Positions 41,818 through 50,788 are shown, counted from the stretch's first letter. The stretch: 64,000 bases of DNA from Niallia sp. FSL W8-0635 (GCF_038007965.1 NZ_JBBOYD010000001.1:2644501-2708500); one strand, 5' to 3'. Program-made: numbers and translations. The notes: generated by a model not told the origin, from the sequence alone.

Positions 41818-42955
41818 GAAACACCCCGTAAACCTTTGATTTTAAAATAATTTTCTGCGCCCAATACAGATGTGGCTTAATTTCGTTCATTTTATTTGAA
41901 AAACTACTTTTTACTACACCAATCTCTCCATTATTACTTTCAATAATATTACAAGCATCTAAATACTCCTCATAGGAAACCACATTTAATGCTTGTACTG
42001 GTTTGATATGTGTTGGATGAATAATTGTCTTTCCTGTTAAGCCATTCGTAATATCCATCATCACTTCTCTTATTAACCCATCCATATGTTTATCGATTAA
42101 CTGTGTTCTCATATTCATTCCAGCTTTCCCATATCGTTTGCGGAAAGGTGTCTCTCTTAATTGTGGAATTAGAACTCTTTCTTTCGTTGTAAAGTATTCC
42201 CAAACAGGACCAGAAACAACATAGGCACTATCAACTCGTGTAAATACGTTTACAATATCTGATATACAATCTCGAATAATAGCAACATCATATACAGTCG
42301 TTTCTGCGTTTCTACGAATGCCATATAATCCACAAAAATCGGTTGCACCAATTCGGACATTCAAAATAAGATGCTTATAATTATCTAACACTTTCTTAAT
42401 AGAAAGGAGTTCATCCATTCTAGTTTCTTTTTCAATTATTTTTTTTGTTTCTAAAATTGGCATCGCATATAACGAATAACCAAGCACATTATATTTTGCT
42501 AGTTCCTTTAAAATAACCTCTCCCTCTACAGCTTCAAATTTCGGTATGACGATACCGGTTAATAAATCCTTTTTTTCCCCTAGTAAATCCATAAGGTTTA
42601 AAAACTGAGCGACTGAGCGGATTCTAATAAAAATCAACGGTAATTCACTTTTAATTAGCACACTATCCTCTAAGGCTTGATAAATGTTTGTTAACTCCTC
42701 AACTAATTTACGTTCTGCTATATCCACCTCATGATCGCCGATAGAGTCCTCTAAACAAATTACCATAGATGTTAAAGCGGAGTGTTTTTTTGTTAATAAA
42801 TCCTGAAAAATATTCGGCCTTGTTGCAGGCATATATAAAGTTGAAGCAAGTGCATAGGATAATACTTCCTTTTCCGAAGTACTAAACACCTCTTCTGGTA
42901 ATTTAAAGAAAAGACGTTCCTTTTGTTTTTCATTTAAGTCAGAAAATAATTTCAT
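41756..42955 (-). CDS. HpcH/HpaI (CitE-like) C-C bond lyase of the Ter-associated module
   Basis: A 399-residue TIM-barrel C-C lyase of the Ter-associated CitE-like family. Landmarks: 'YMPATRPNIFQDLLTKKHS', 'TSMVICLEDSIGDHEVDIAERK' with the metal-binding acidic pair, 'PLIFIRIRSVAQF', 'GIVIPKFEAVEG' and 'ILNVRIGATDFCGLYGIRR'. It is the first gene of the four-gene module and probably makes or breaks a carbon bond in the precursor (inference). A ten-codon longer frame exists, but GGAG is spaced for ATG 42955. A 21-bp palindrome lies about 55 bp upstream. Confidence 0.88.
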   Translation of the reverse strand: MKLFSDLNEKQKERLFFKLPEEVFSTSEKEVLSYALASTLYMPATRPNIFQDLLTKKHSALTSMVICLEDSIGDHEVDIAERKLVEELTNIYQALEDSVLIKSELPLIFIRIRSVAQFLNLMDLLGEKKDLLTGIVIPKFEAVEGEVILKELAKYNVLGYSLYAMPILETKKIIEKETRMDELLSIKKVLDNYKHLILNVRIGATDFCGLYGIRRNAETTVYDVAIIRDCISDIVNVFTRVDSAYVVSGPVWEYFTTKERVLIPQLRETPFRKRYGKAGMNMRTQLIDKHMDGLIREVMMDITNGLTGKTIIHPTHIKPVQALNVVSYEEYLDACNIIESNNGEIGVVKSSFSNKMNEIKPHLYWAQKIILKSKVYGVFHEGFTYIDLLKQENFITNHS

Positions 42956-43009
42956 TTTCTTTGCTCCATTCAATAATATTAACAACCATTTAAATACTAT
43001 TCTGAAAAT

Positions 43010-43030
43010 TATAAATATATAATATTTATA
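43010..43030. promoter_or_regulatory. Perfect 21-bp palindrome upstream of the Ter-associated module
   Basis: TATAAATAT-ATA-ATATTTATA is symmetric over all positions and sits 55-75 bp before the lyase start, in the likely promoter region. It is not a standard Fur, PerR or Zur box as I know them. It may be the operator of a local regulator, although the surrounding DNA is very AT-rich. Confidence 0.45.
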
Positions 43031-43183
43031 GTAATATAATTTATTCTATCATACAATAAAACTTTTTTTGAAAATATTTACAATGACATTTTTTTACGGA
43101 GATTTATCATGTCTATTGTAAGAATGTGAAGGTTATTGTGGATAAGTAATGGACGGAGAGGAGTAAATATAACTTATTAAAGG

Positions 43184-43234
43184 AAAAAAAGGATATCTCT
43201 AGCATTGTCTATTGTAAAGCTACTAGAAATATCC
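43184..43234 (-). terminator. Terminator of terD-terC
   Basis: On the minus strand, GGATATTTCTAGTAGC and GCTAGAGATATCC pair with small bulges, followed by TTTTTTTCC. It shows that terD-terC ends here and that the four-gene module is a separate transcription unit. Confidence 0.85.
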
Positions 43235-43242
43235 TCAAAAGA

Positions 43243-44025
43243 TTAAGCTTCGCCCTGTTGCTCAGCTTTCTTCTTATTTCTCAAGTGTACAATAAAGGTT
43301 GCTCCAAACGCTATGACTAATAATCCAAAGAAATACACATGTTCGATATGAATATCGAAAACACCTAGTAGCATCTTAACAGCAATAATTAAGATTAGGA
43401 TATATGCAGTCGCTTCTAGCTCTGGAATTCTATCAATTAACTTAAGGAAAACACCTGCAACACCACGCATCATAAGGACGCCGAGTATACCACCAAGTAA
43501 TAATACCCATACTTGATTGCTTACACCGAATGCTGCTAAAACACTGTCTACAGAAAAGGCAATATCCATTAATTCAACAGAAATTACTGTTCCCCAAAAC
43601 AGACCAAATGTACGGATCAGAATTCCATTTTTATTAATACCTTTATTCTCTTCCTCTTCCACTTCTGTTTGATTTGCTGCTTTTCTTCTATCCATGAAAT
43701 ACTTAATAGCTAGATATGCTAAATATGCCGCTCCAAGTACTTTCACCCATGAGAATTCGATTAAATAAACACCGATACCGATAGCTATAAAGCGGAATAT
43801 ATATGCACCTAATAGCCCATAGAACAACGCTTTTCTTCTTTGCTCTGGTGGTAGATGCTTAACCATTACAGCAAGCACCAATGCATTATCCGCAGATAAT
43901 AAGCCTTCTAATATTACTAGTGTTCCAATATAACCCCAACTTACAGGATCAGTTAATACTTCTCCCCACATTTCCCAATTAAAAAACTGGGCATATGTAT
44001 CAATAATCGTCTCAAATATTCCCAT
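43243..44025 (-). CDS. yceF: TerC family integral membrane protein (YceF)
   Basis: A 260-residue TerC protein with about seven membrane helices. Family motifs are 'LVILEGLLSADNALVLAVMV' and 'SVELMDIAFSVDSVLAAFGVS', each carrying conserved acidic residues in the membrane. A charged cytosolic loop ('EEEENKGINKNG') separates the halves. TerC proteins are linked to Mn2+ efflux or metalation of secreted enzymes and to tellurite resistance. It follows terD (44054) by 28 bp and shares its ECF promoter. No yybP-ykoY Mn2+ riboswitch is seen. Confidence 0.95.
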   Translation of the reverse strand: MGIFETIIDTYAQFFNWEMWGEVLTDPVSWGYIGTLVILEGLLSADNALVLAVMVKHLPPEQRRKALFYGLLGAYIFRFIAIGIGVYLIEFSWVKVLGAAYLAYLAIKYFMDRRKAANQTEVEEEENKGINKNGILIRTFGLFWGTVISVELMDIAFSVDSVLAAFGVSNQVWVLLLGGILGVLMMRGVAGVFLKLIDRIPELEATAYILILIIAVKMLLGVFDIHIEHVYFFGLLVIAFGATFIVHLRNKKKAEQQGEA

Positions 44026-44053
44026 GAAAAAAGCTTCCCCCTAAAATATATAA

Positions 44054-44635
44054 TTAGCCAACTTGCAGGCCAAAGTCAGTTGCTAATGCAGCTAAACCAC
44101 CTTGGTACCCACTGCCAATAGCACTAAATTTCCATTCATTATTATGACGATATAATTCTCCTACCACTAAAGCTGTTTCAATGGAGAAATCCTCTCCTAA
44201 ATCGTAACGAATTAACTCTTCATTTGTTTCTTCATTTAAAATGCGGACATAAGAATTAGAAACTTGTCCGAAATTTTGATTTCTTCCTTCTCCATCATGA
44301 ATGGTAATGGTAAAGGCAACACGCTGAATGTTAGCAGGAATTTCTTTTAATTCAACGATGATTTGTTCATCATCTCCATCGCCTGCTCCTGTGCGATTAT
44401 CTCCAGAATGGACAATAGAACCATTTCCACCCGATGGATTATTGTAGAATACGAAATCAGCATCATTTGTTACTTTTCCATTTTCTCCAAGTAAGAATAC
44501 AGATGCATCTAAATCAAAATCTTTTCCACCATCATACTTATTTACATCCCAGCCTAAACCAATAATTACTTTTGATAAACCAGGATTTCCTTTTGTTAAA
44601 TCTACTTTTTGTCCTTTAGATAAACTAATTGCCAT
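44054..44635 (-). CDS. TerD family protein (YceD/YceE-like)
   Basis: A 193-residue TerD protein: '[20 protein letters not shown]', '[18 protein letters not shown]', the Ca2+-binding '[19 protein letters not shown]', '[19 protein letters not shown]' and '[20 protein letters not shown]'. It is closest in pattern to the TerD at 33651, so the two flank the island as recent-type paralogues. First gene of terD-terC, driven by the ECF promoter at 44673-44699. Confidence 0.95.
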   Translation of the reverse strand: MAISLSKGQKVDLTKGNPGLSKVIIGLGWDVNKYDGGKDFDLDASVFLLGENGKVTNDADFVFYNNPSGGNGSIVHSGDNRTGAGDGDDEQIIVELKEIPANIQRVAFTITIHDGEGRNQNFGQVSNSYVRILNEETNEELIRYDLGEDFSIETALVVGELYRHNNEWKFSAIGSGYQGGLAALATDFGLQVG

Positions 44636-44672
44636 GATTTACTACCTCCAAATTTTTTCATTATAATTTCTA

Positions 44673-44699
44673 TACGTAATCAGAAAAGAAAAAGTTTCA
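44673..44699 (-). promoter_or_regulatory. ECF (sigma-W/M-type) promoter of terD-terC
   Basis: On the minus strand, TGAAAC (44699-44694) is followed by a T-rich 17-nt spacer and CGTATA (44676-44671). The TerD start is about 40 nt downstream. A T tract after TGAAAC is typical of sigma-W promoters. Confidence 0.72.
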
Positions 44700-44749
44700 A
44701 CTACTTAACATTTTGATGCATGTCTCCTGTTAGAAGTCAGGCTATTCTT

Positions 44750-45346
44750 TTAGCTCATCCACTTCGGCGGAGTATTTTTATCCCAATAAATTTCTCCTAG
44801 TGTATAATGAGTTTGGAATTGATCATGATACGTATGATAATGGAAGTTAAAATAGTATCCTTCCTGTGGGGGACGGTCCCTTCTTACATGAAAGCGGATG
44901 ATGTCCTCGTTTTGCCTTGTTATATGAAATATTCTTTCACTAGTTCCTGATGCAGGAAGCTCGGTCACAGTCAAATAACTTAACTCCTCTTCAGGAAAAA
45001 TACTAGTCACTTCACTAATCGCTTTTTCCATATTCGGAAGAACGACTAGACGAAATTCATCTTCAATGACTGGTTTAATTTTCGTTCCAAATTTCAAATA
45101 ACTCTGCTCTTCTGCTTTCTTAATGATTTTACTAATAAAATCTTCTCTCGAGAAGATTTCCTCTTTACTATCCGTCAGTATAGCTTCTTCTATACTTTCT
45201 CTAGCATAAGGCATTTCTCTTTCATCAATTGGTTTTTTGTCATTATCGCTGTTATTATTTAAAAAGGTTGATGGCGATGGAGAAACAAGACCAAAAGTTA
45301 AAATAGAAACAAATACAACGAGGCTTTTACGAATCCAATTAGGCAT
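44750..45346 (-). CDS. ypjP: YpjP family exported protein
   Basis: A 198-residue exported protein with an N-terminal signal ('PNWIRKSLVVFVSILTFGLV'), an Asn/Asp-rich linker and a YpjP-type body: 'SREDFISKIIKKAEEQSYLKFG', 'VVLPNMEKAISEVTSIFPEEEL' and the His-rich end 'GYYFNFHYHTYHDQFQTHYTLG'. Function unknown. GAGGTG is spaced for ATG 45346, five codons inside the longest frame. Its B. subtilis neighbours are thyB and ypiP; here the Ter island lies between thyA and ypjP. Confidence 0.88.
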   Translation of the reverse strand: MPNWIRKSLVVFVSILTFGLVSPSPSTFLNNNSDNDKKPIDEREMPYARESIEEAILTDSKEEIFSREDFISKIIKKAEEQSYLKFGTKIKPVIEDEFRLVVLPNMEKAISEVTSIFPEEELSYLTVTELPASGTSERIFHITRQNEDIIRFHVRRDRPPQEGYYFNFHYHTYHDQFQTHYTLGEIYWDKNTPPKWMS

Positions 45347-45476
45347 TTTATTACACCTCACTTTCCGTTCATCCTGATGACAAAAAAATGTAATAAAAAG
45401 ATATTGATAGATTAAGTATATATTATTTCCTATCCATTCTTCTAGTATAATCCTAAATAGATTGGTTATTTTTTCA

Positions 45477-46253
45477 TTATTCTTTTTTTAGCCATATCCC
45501 ATAATGAAATTTTGCAGTTTTACGTTTTACCTGTTCAAATTGGAATCGCTCAAATCTAGTACTTCTAAAATGATCTTTCAATACAACTCTATCTTTTGCA
45601 ACCCGCTTTGCATGATTAATTATTTCGTCTGTCAAATCCTCATAATGTGCTAATCTTTTTAATGGATGTATTCCATTTGATAAAACGTTCTCTTCAAACA
45701 TTGGGTCGAAATAAATACAATCTATACTATTATCTTCTTTGTGAATAAGATCATCTAGTGCATTTGTATGCTTGACTGTAATTCTACGCATCGCTTCATC
45801 AATGTCAGAATGGCCTGTCTCCCATTCTTTTAAACCAATTTTAACCAAATAAGCAATGACATTATTTACTTCCAATCCCTCAACGTATCCAGCATTCCCT
45901 ACAACATAACTCGCAACGATACTATCAGATGAAAGACCTAAAGTACAATCTAAAAAGCTCTTGCCCTCTTCTAAATTGGTCGCTTCGATAAATGGATCAT
46001 GTTCCTGTTTAATGAGTCTTTTTATACGGAAAGCAGCAGAATTCGGATGAAAAAAGAATGGTTGGGTTGTATCTATTGAATAAAATTCATATCGATTTTT
46101 TCCAATAATAAGAATATCTGTTTCATACTGAATTTTTAAAGATTCAATTGATTCTTTTTGTCGTTCTATAAATTTACAATGAAACTCTTCTGCAATTCTT
46201 TTTGCGAGAAATTGCATTTCATTGTTTGTTCTACCCGCGGTAGTTACAATCAT
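45477..46253 (-). CDS. ypiP: YpiP-type class I SAM-dependent methyltransferase
   Basis: A 258-residue predicted methyltransferase. The Rossmann start is 'SFLDCTLGLSSDSIVASYVVGNAGYVEGLEV' near residue 100 (SAM motif I DCTLGLSSD). 'SIDCIYFDPMFEE' (motif IV-like DPMF) and 'VVLKDHFRSTRFERF' follow. The layout recalls RsmJ, the 16S rRNA m2G1516 methylase, so an rRNA substrate is possible but unproven. Gene order matches ypjP-ypiP-yphP of B. subtilis. Confidence 0.87.
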   Translation of the reverse strand: MIVTTAGRTNNEMQFLAKRIAEEFHCKFIERQKESIESLKIQYETDILIIGKNRYEFYSIDTTQPFFFHPNSAAFRIKRLIKQEHDPFIEATNLEEGKSFLDCTLGLSSDSIVASYVVGNAGYVEGLEVNNVIAYLVKIGLKEWETGHSDIDEAMRRITVKHTNALDDLIHKEDNSIDCIYFDPMFEENVLSNGIHPLKRLAHYEDLTDEIINHAKRVAKDRVVLKDHFRSTRFERFQFEQVKRKTAKFHYGIWLKKE

Positions 46254-46330
46254 TTTTTTAACTCCTCATTTTTAAATCCTAAAATACTAATTGGAATTCT
46301 TTAAGAAGATACAATATCAAAAACAACCCA

Positions 46331-46384
46331 AAAAAAAGAAAGTTCATGAGAGAAAAGGTAATTCCTCTTTTCCCATGAAACATT
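46331..46384 (-). terminator. Terminator of the ypgR-brxB group
   Basis: On the minus strand, CATGGGAAAAG and CTTTTCTCTCATG pair with bulges, followed by AACTTTCTTTTTTTT. Confidence 0.7.
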
Positions 46385-46390
46385 CTTTAT

Positions 46391-46825
46391 TTAGCAATAT
46401 TGTTCAAAAGCAGATACTAGATTTTCCATAATTGCTTCCATAGAATTTCCTTCAATATCGTAACGAGGAATAAAGTGAACAACTTTATTGTCTTTAATTA
46501 GTGCCATTGATGGAGACGATGGCTCTATATCGCCAAAGAATTCGCGCATTTTTGCTGTTGCTTCTTTATCTTGACCTGCGAATACTGTTACTAATTGGTC
46601 TGGTTTTTTTTCAGATGCAAGCACCGCTTGTGTAGCAGCTGGTCTTGCTAATCCTGCTGCACAACCGCAAACGGAATTAACAACCACTAAGGAAGTGCCT
46701 TTATTTGTTTCAATAAATTGTTCAACCGCTTCTTCCGTTAGTAATTCAGCAAAGCCTGCTTGCGTTAATTCAGCTCTCATTGGTTTTACCACTTGCTTCA
46801 TGTATTCATCATATGCCATTGACAT
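46391..46825 (-). CDS. brxB: Bacilliredoxin BrxB (YphP)
   Basis: A 144-residue bacilliredoxin that removes bacillithiol from S-bacillithiolated proteins. The CGC active site is in 'VVVNSVCGCAAGLARPAATQ'. 'YMKQVVKPMRAELTQAGFAEL' and 'KVVHFIPRYDIEGNS' are typical. The longest frame starts five codons earlier, but GGAGG is spaced for ATG 46825, giving the B. subtilis length. It supports a bacillithiol-making organism. Confidence 0.95.
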   Translation of the reverse strand: MSMAYDEYMKQVVKPMRAELTQAGFAELLTEEAVEQFIETNKGTSLVVVNSVCGCAAGLARPAATQAVLASEKKPDQLVTVFAGQDKEATAKMREFFGDIEPSSPSMALIKDNKVVHFIPRYDIEGNSMEAIMENLVSAFEQYC

Positions 46826-46923
46826 AATAGATCCCTCCAAATATCCGTTTTTTTATTTCATAAATATACATTAGAAATGTTTTTCCTGCAATCCTTTTAG
46901 GAAAACTTAATATATGAAATAAG

Positions 46924-48045
46924 TTATTTTCTCGCTTCGGTCATCTGTTTCCATACTGATCCCTTAGCTTCTTCTCCTAATTCTATCCGTTCAATTGCCA
47001 ACTTTATTTGAAGGCTTACTTCAAATTCTGGATCATCTTCATGTGCCTTCAATGCTTTAAGTGCTCTTTCATCTCCCACTTCATATAAAAACATTGCTGC
47101 TCTCCATCGAACAATCTTACTTTTATCCTCTAATGCTTCCATCATTTCTTCCATTGCTTCTGGAAATCCTAAATCTGATAGGCAGTCTCCTGCTGTACGT
47201 CTTACTGTTACTGTTTTATCCTTCAACGCTTTATACAAGGAAGGTAGAACAGCAGTATCTTCTATCATTCCAAGATAAACAGTTGCAAGTCTGCGAATAG
47301 ATGGCTTTTCATCATCAAGTGCTTTCGTTAAAGCTGGAATATCTTCTACTGTAGGATCTTCGCTCTGCTCTAGTTTTTGGTATCGTACTTTCCAATCAGG
47401 ATGCTCTAAATCAGCAAAAGTTAGTTTACTTTTCACTCGTACAGCTTTTCCGCTTGCTTCCGTTTGAGGATTTTTAGCATGGTGAATAATTACATCGATT
47501 CGTTCTTGTGGATACGCAGCAACGAGTTCTTCAATCATAACATTACCAATTTCATCAAATTCGCCATATCGTACGCCATAATCTTTCCATTTTCTTGTCA
47601 TCACCACATTGTCTTCAGGAGTACGAACTGCTGAAACAGCTTGAATAAATGATTCAGGTAATCCAAATCTTCTTTCTTCGTTCCCATCCGATAATTTAAT
47701 TTGCATTGGTATACTTTTATACATTTGAACTTGGACTTTAATTTCACCATAATGCTCATTAATTTCTTGAGAATCCTGTGTTTCTTCGTTTTCACCAAAG
47801 ACATTGCGTACTTTTGAAAGTAATTCCTTCCAATCAAAGCGTGCATTTCTTTCCACTGCTAAAAAATCGGCTACATGATAAACCCCTTTAATTCCTTCAA
47901 TGGAAAGGATATTTTGAATTAATTCCGGCGCTTCTGACAAATTATCTTCCTTATAGTTATTGCTCTTTCCCATTGGCAACTCTTGGTCTAAATTAATTTT
48001 CATTGTATTTGGACTTGGTGTTGGTTCAATCGAAATAATTCTCAT
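46924..48045 (-). CDS. ypgR: YpgR/CvfC family protein: Nfu N-terminal domain with HEAT repeats
   Basis: A 373-residue protein. The first 90 residues form the Nfu/NifU N-terminal domain ('ISIEPTPSPNTMKINLDQEL', 'SIEGIKGVYHVADFLAVER'), which occurs in Fe-S scaffold proteins but without the Cys-bearing domain. From about residue 210 HEAT-like repeats follow ('ADLEHPDWKVRYQKLEQ', 'KALDDEKPSIRRLATVYLGM', 'KALKDKTVTVRRTAGDCLSD', 'EALEDKSKIVRWRAAMFLYEVG'). It matches CvfC, the conserved virulence factor C of S. aureus, and B. subtilis YpgR. Its role is not established. Confidence 0.92.
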   Translation of the reverse strand: MRIISIEPTPSPNTMKINLDQELPMGKSNNYKEDNLSEAPELIQNILSIEGIKGVYHVADFLAVERNARFDWKELLSKVRNVFGENEETQDSQEINEHYGEIKVQVQMYKSIPMQIKLSDGNEERRFGLPESFIQAVSAVRTPEDNVVMTRKWKDYGVRYGEFDEIGNVMIEELVAAYPQERIDVIIHHAKNPQTEASGKAVRVKSKLTFADLEHPDWKVRYQKLEQSEDPTVEDIPALTKALDDEKPSIRRLATVYLGMIEDTAVLPSLYKALKDKTVTVRRTAGDCLSDLGFPEAMEEMMEALEDKSKIVRWRAAMFLYEVGDERALKALKAHEDDPEFEVSLQIKLAIERIELGEEAKGSVWKQMTEARK

Positions 48046-48176
48046 ATTCTATCCCCCTCTTCTTACAACTTTTATATTATCATGCTTTATTCCTTTTCTA
48101 AAAACAAACAGCTTTCAAACAAATCATTCTTTAGCTATTTATCGCAAGTTGTTTTCAGTGTATATATCCATATCAA

Positions 48177-50063
48177 TTATGACTGATCTGCTATCTCCGA
48201 TAAGTAGCTCCATCGCTCAATGAGGTATTCTAGTTTCTCATTTAATTCTTCTTGTTCTTTCATTAATTTAGCTGCTTTTTCAAAATCACTACCCGACTCT
48301 ACTAATTCTGTTTCAATGCTTCCAAGTCTTTCTTCTACATTTTCAATGTCCTGGTCGATTGTTGCCCATTCTCTTTGTTCATTGTAGCTAAGCTTTATCT
48401 TCTTCTCTTTTGATTCTTTTTTTGTAACAAATGCTTCCATTTTCTCTTTTGTTTCTTGCTCTTCTTTTCGTTCAACCTCTAAATATTCACTATAATTGCC
48501 ATAATAAGTGTCAACTACTCCATTTCCCTTTAAAATCAATAGTTGTTCAGCTACTTTATCTAAAAAATAGCGATCATGAGATACGGTAATTACAACTCCA
48601 TTAAAGTCTTCTAAGTAGTCTTCTAGAACCATTAATGTTTGTGTGTCCAAATCATTGGTTGGCTCATCCAATAAAAGCACGTTTGGTTCTCCCATTAGAA
48701 TCTTGAGTAGATAAAGTCTTCTTCTTTCTCCTCCAGAAAGCTTTCCAATTATCGTTCCATGAGTATGAAGTGGGAATAAGAATCTTTCCAGCATTTGTGC
48801 AGCCGTAATGACCTTTCCATCAGATGCCTCGATTACTTCTGCTGTTTCTTTTAAAAATTCAATCATTCTTTTGGAAATATCCATATCTTCGTTTTCTTGT
48901 GTATAGTAGGCAACTTTTACGGTCTGACCAACAATTCTTTCACCAGAATCAAGTGACTGCTTCCCGGCAAGTACATTTAAGAAGGTTGATTTTCCTGTTC
49001 CATTTTTACCAATTACCCCAATTCTATCTCCAGGTTTTACAAGTAAATTAAATTCATTTAAAATAATTTTATCTTTGAAATGCTTGCTCGCATCAACCAA
49101 TTCAAAGACTTGTTTTCCTAATCTGCTCCCTTTTAACGATATATCTAGTTTGTCTTTTGACTTTACATTCGCTAATTTATCGTCTAAAACATCAAAGCGT
49201 TGAATTCTTGCTTTTTGTTTTGTGGAACGTGCCTTTGCACCTCTTCTAATCCACTCTAATTCTCTGCGAAATAGATTCTGCTGCTTTTCAATCGTTGCTA
49301 CTTCATTTTCTTCTCGAACGGCTTTAGCCTGCAAGAAATCTCCATAGTTTCCTTTATAGCTATAAAGATTTCCCCCATCAAGTTCAAACATTCTGTTCGT
49401 TACACGATCTAAGAAATAACGATCATGGGTTACTAATAATAGCGCACCAGTGTATCTACTTAAATAATCCTCCAACCATTTTACAGCCTCAAAATCAAGG
49501 TGGTTTGTTGGTTCATCTAATATAAGTAAATCCGGCTCTTGAATGAGAACTTGTGCTAATGCCACTCGTTTCTTTTGTCCCCCCGACAATTCGCCAATTT
49601 TCTTATAAAAATGCTCAATTCCCAACTTCATTAAAACAGTCTTTGCATTTGTATGAACTTCCCAGCCATTTAAAGCATCCATTCTTTTTTGTAGTTCAAA
49701 AAGCTTTTCATGAAGCTTTTTGTTTTCTGAATCATTGTTGATTTGGATTAACATTGCTTCATATTCTTTAATTAGCGTTAATACTGGTGCATCTCCTGCA
49801 TACACTTGATTCAATACAGTAAGCTCAGGGTCTAATTCAGGACTTTGTGCAGAATAGGCAATCTGATAATCTTTTGGTGCATTAATGCTGCCTTCGTCTG
49901 CAATATCAATTCCAGCAACAATTTTTAATAAAGATGATTTTCCTGTACCATTAATTCCGATTAATCCAACGCGTTCCTTTTCACTTATAGAAAAGGATAT
50001 ATTTTCAAATAGTTTTTTCTCTCCATATGTTTTTGTTACATTTTCAATTAAAATACTTTTCAT
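48177..50063 (-). CDS. ABC-F family ATPase, Uup/YfmR type
   Basis: A 628-residue soluble ABC protein with two ATPase domains and no membrane segments. Walker A sequences are 'GLIGINGTGKSSLLKIVAG' and 'GVIGKNGTGKSTFLNVLAG'. Signatures are 'LSGGQKKRVALAQVL' and 'LSGGERRRLYLLKIL'. A charged P-site linker with 'WIRRGAKARSTKQKARI' joins them, and the C-terminal 90 residues are coiled coil, the Uup/YfmR hallmark. Such proteins bind the ribosomal E site and relieve stalls. The frame is open 27 codons further upstream, but family alignment favours ATG 50063 ('MKSILIENVTKTYG'). That start lies inside the 3' end of the HD-hydrolase gene, so translation is coupled. Confidence 0.92.
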   Translation of the reverse strand: MKSILIENVTKTYGEKKLFENISFSISEKERVGLIGINGTGKSSLLKIVAGIDIADEGSINAPKDYQIAYSAQSPELDPELTVLNQVYAGDAPVLTLIKEYEAMLIQINNDSENKKLHEKLFELQKRMDALNGWEVHTNAKTVLMKLGIEHFYKKIGELSGGQKKRVALAQVLIQEPDLLILDEPTNHLDFEAVKWLEDYLSRYTGALLLVTHDRYFLDRVTNRMFELDGGNLYSYKGNYGDFLQAKAVREENEVATIEKQQNLFRRELEWIRRGAKARSTKQKARIQRFDVLDDKLANVKSKDKLDISLKGSRLGKQVFELVDASKHFKDKIILNEFNLLVKPGDRIGVIGKNGTGKSTFLNVLAGKQSLDSGERIVGQTVKVAYYTQENEDMDISKRMIEFLKETAEVIEASDGKVITAAQMLERFLFPLHTHGTIIGKLSGGERRRLYLLKILMGEPNVLLLDEPTNDLDTQTLMVLEDYLEDFNGVVITVSHDRYFLDKVAEQLLILKGNGVVDTYYGNYSEYLEVERKEEQETKEKMEAFVTKKESKEKKIKLSYNEQREWATIDQDIENVEERLGSIETELVESGSDFEKAAKLMKEQEELNEKLEYLIERWSYLSEIADQS

Positions 50064-50700
50064 CTTGTACATTCCATTCTTTATAAAATTCTTGTAGAAA
50101 ACTCTCCATAAATTGATGCCTTGCTTCTGCAATTTCCTTGGCACTGTCAGTATGTAAAAGGTTTTTTATTTTCAATAGTTTCTCATAGAAATGGTGAATA
50201 GAGGAAGAGTTATTATTTCGATATTCTTCTTCTGTCATCTTGTCTCTTATTTGTAAGGATGGATCATAAATAGGGGTTCCAGCACTTCCTCCATATGCAA
50301 ATGTTCTTGCAATACCTAGTGCACCAATTGCATCTAATCGATCTGCATCTTGGACTATTTTTGCTTCTAGACTGTTAGGGGGAATTCCATTTCCTCCTTT
50401 AAAACCAACCGAAGAAATGATTGCTAAAATCTGTTCTTGTTCTTGTTTTTCTATTGAAACACTATCGAGAATTGTAGCTAACTTCTGTTGGCCCATTTCT
50501 TTTGATATATTTAATTTTTCATCCGCAATATCATGCAATAATGCCGCAAGCTCTATCGTTCTGGAATAGCCAACTCCCTCTTTCTCTGAAAGAAACAAAG
50601 CCATTTTCCGAACTCTATTCACATGATACCAATCATGCCCACTCGCATCTTTTTCCATCTCTTTTTTCACCAAATCTTCTACTTTGGTAATCACATTCAA
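50044..50700 (-). CDS. ypgQ: HD domain phosphohydrolase (YpgQ)
   Basis: A 218-residue metal-dependent phosphohydrolase. 'ASGHDWYHVNRVRKMALFLSE' holds the first His, 'ELAALLHDIADEKLN' the HD pair and 'IVQDADRLDAIGALGIARTFAYGG' the final Asp. YpgQ of B. subtilis is reported to hydrolyse nucleoside triphosphates such as dATP to pyrophosphate products. It starts at TTG 50700 with a weak ribosome site. Its 3' end overlaps the ABC-F gene. Confidence 0.92.
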   Translation of the reverse strand: MNVITKVEDLVKKEMEKDASGHDWYHVNRVRKMALFLSEKEGVGYSRTIELAALLHDIADEKLNISKEMGQQKLATILDSVSIEKQEQEQILAIISSVGFKGGNGIPPNSLEAKIVQDADRLDAIGALGIARTFAYGGSAGTPIYDPSLQIRDKMTEEEYRNNNSSSIHHFYEKLLKIKNLLHTDSAKEIAEARHQFMESFLQEFYKEWNVQDEKYFN

Positions 50701-50788
50701 TTATTCTCACATCCAGCTTTACTAATATGAACATATTGTATCATGAAAAGTAGTTATTCGAATAAGAAAGAATATCTCTTTCTATAGA

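Noticed and set aside
44026..44053. Possible yybP-ykoY Mn2+ riboswitch before the terC gene
   Set aside because: TerC genes often have this riboswitch, but here terC follows terD by only 28 bp, leaving no room for it.
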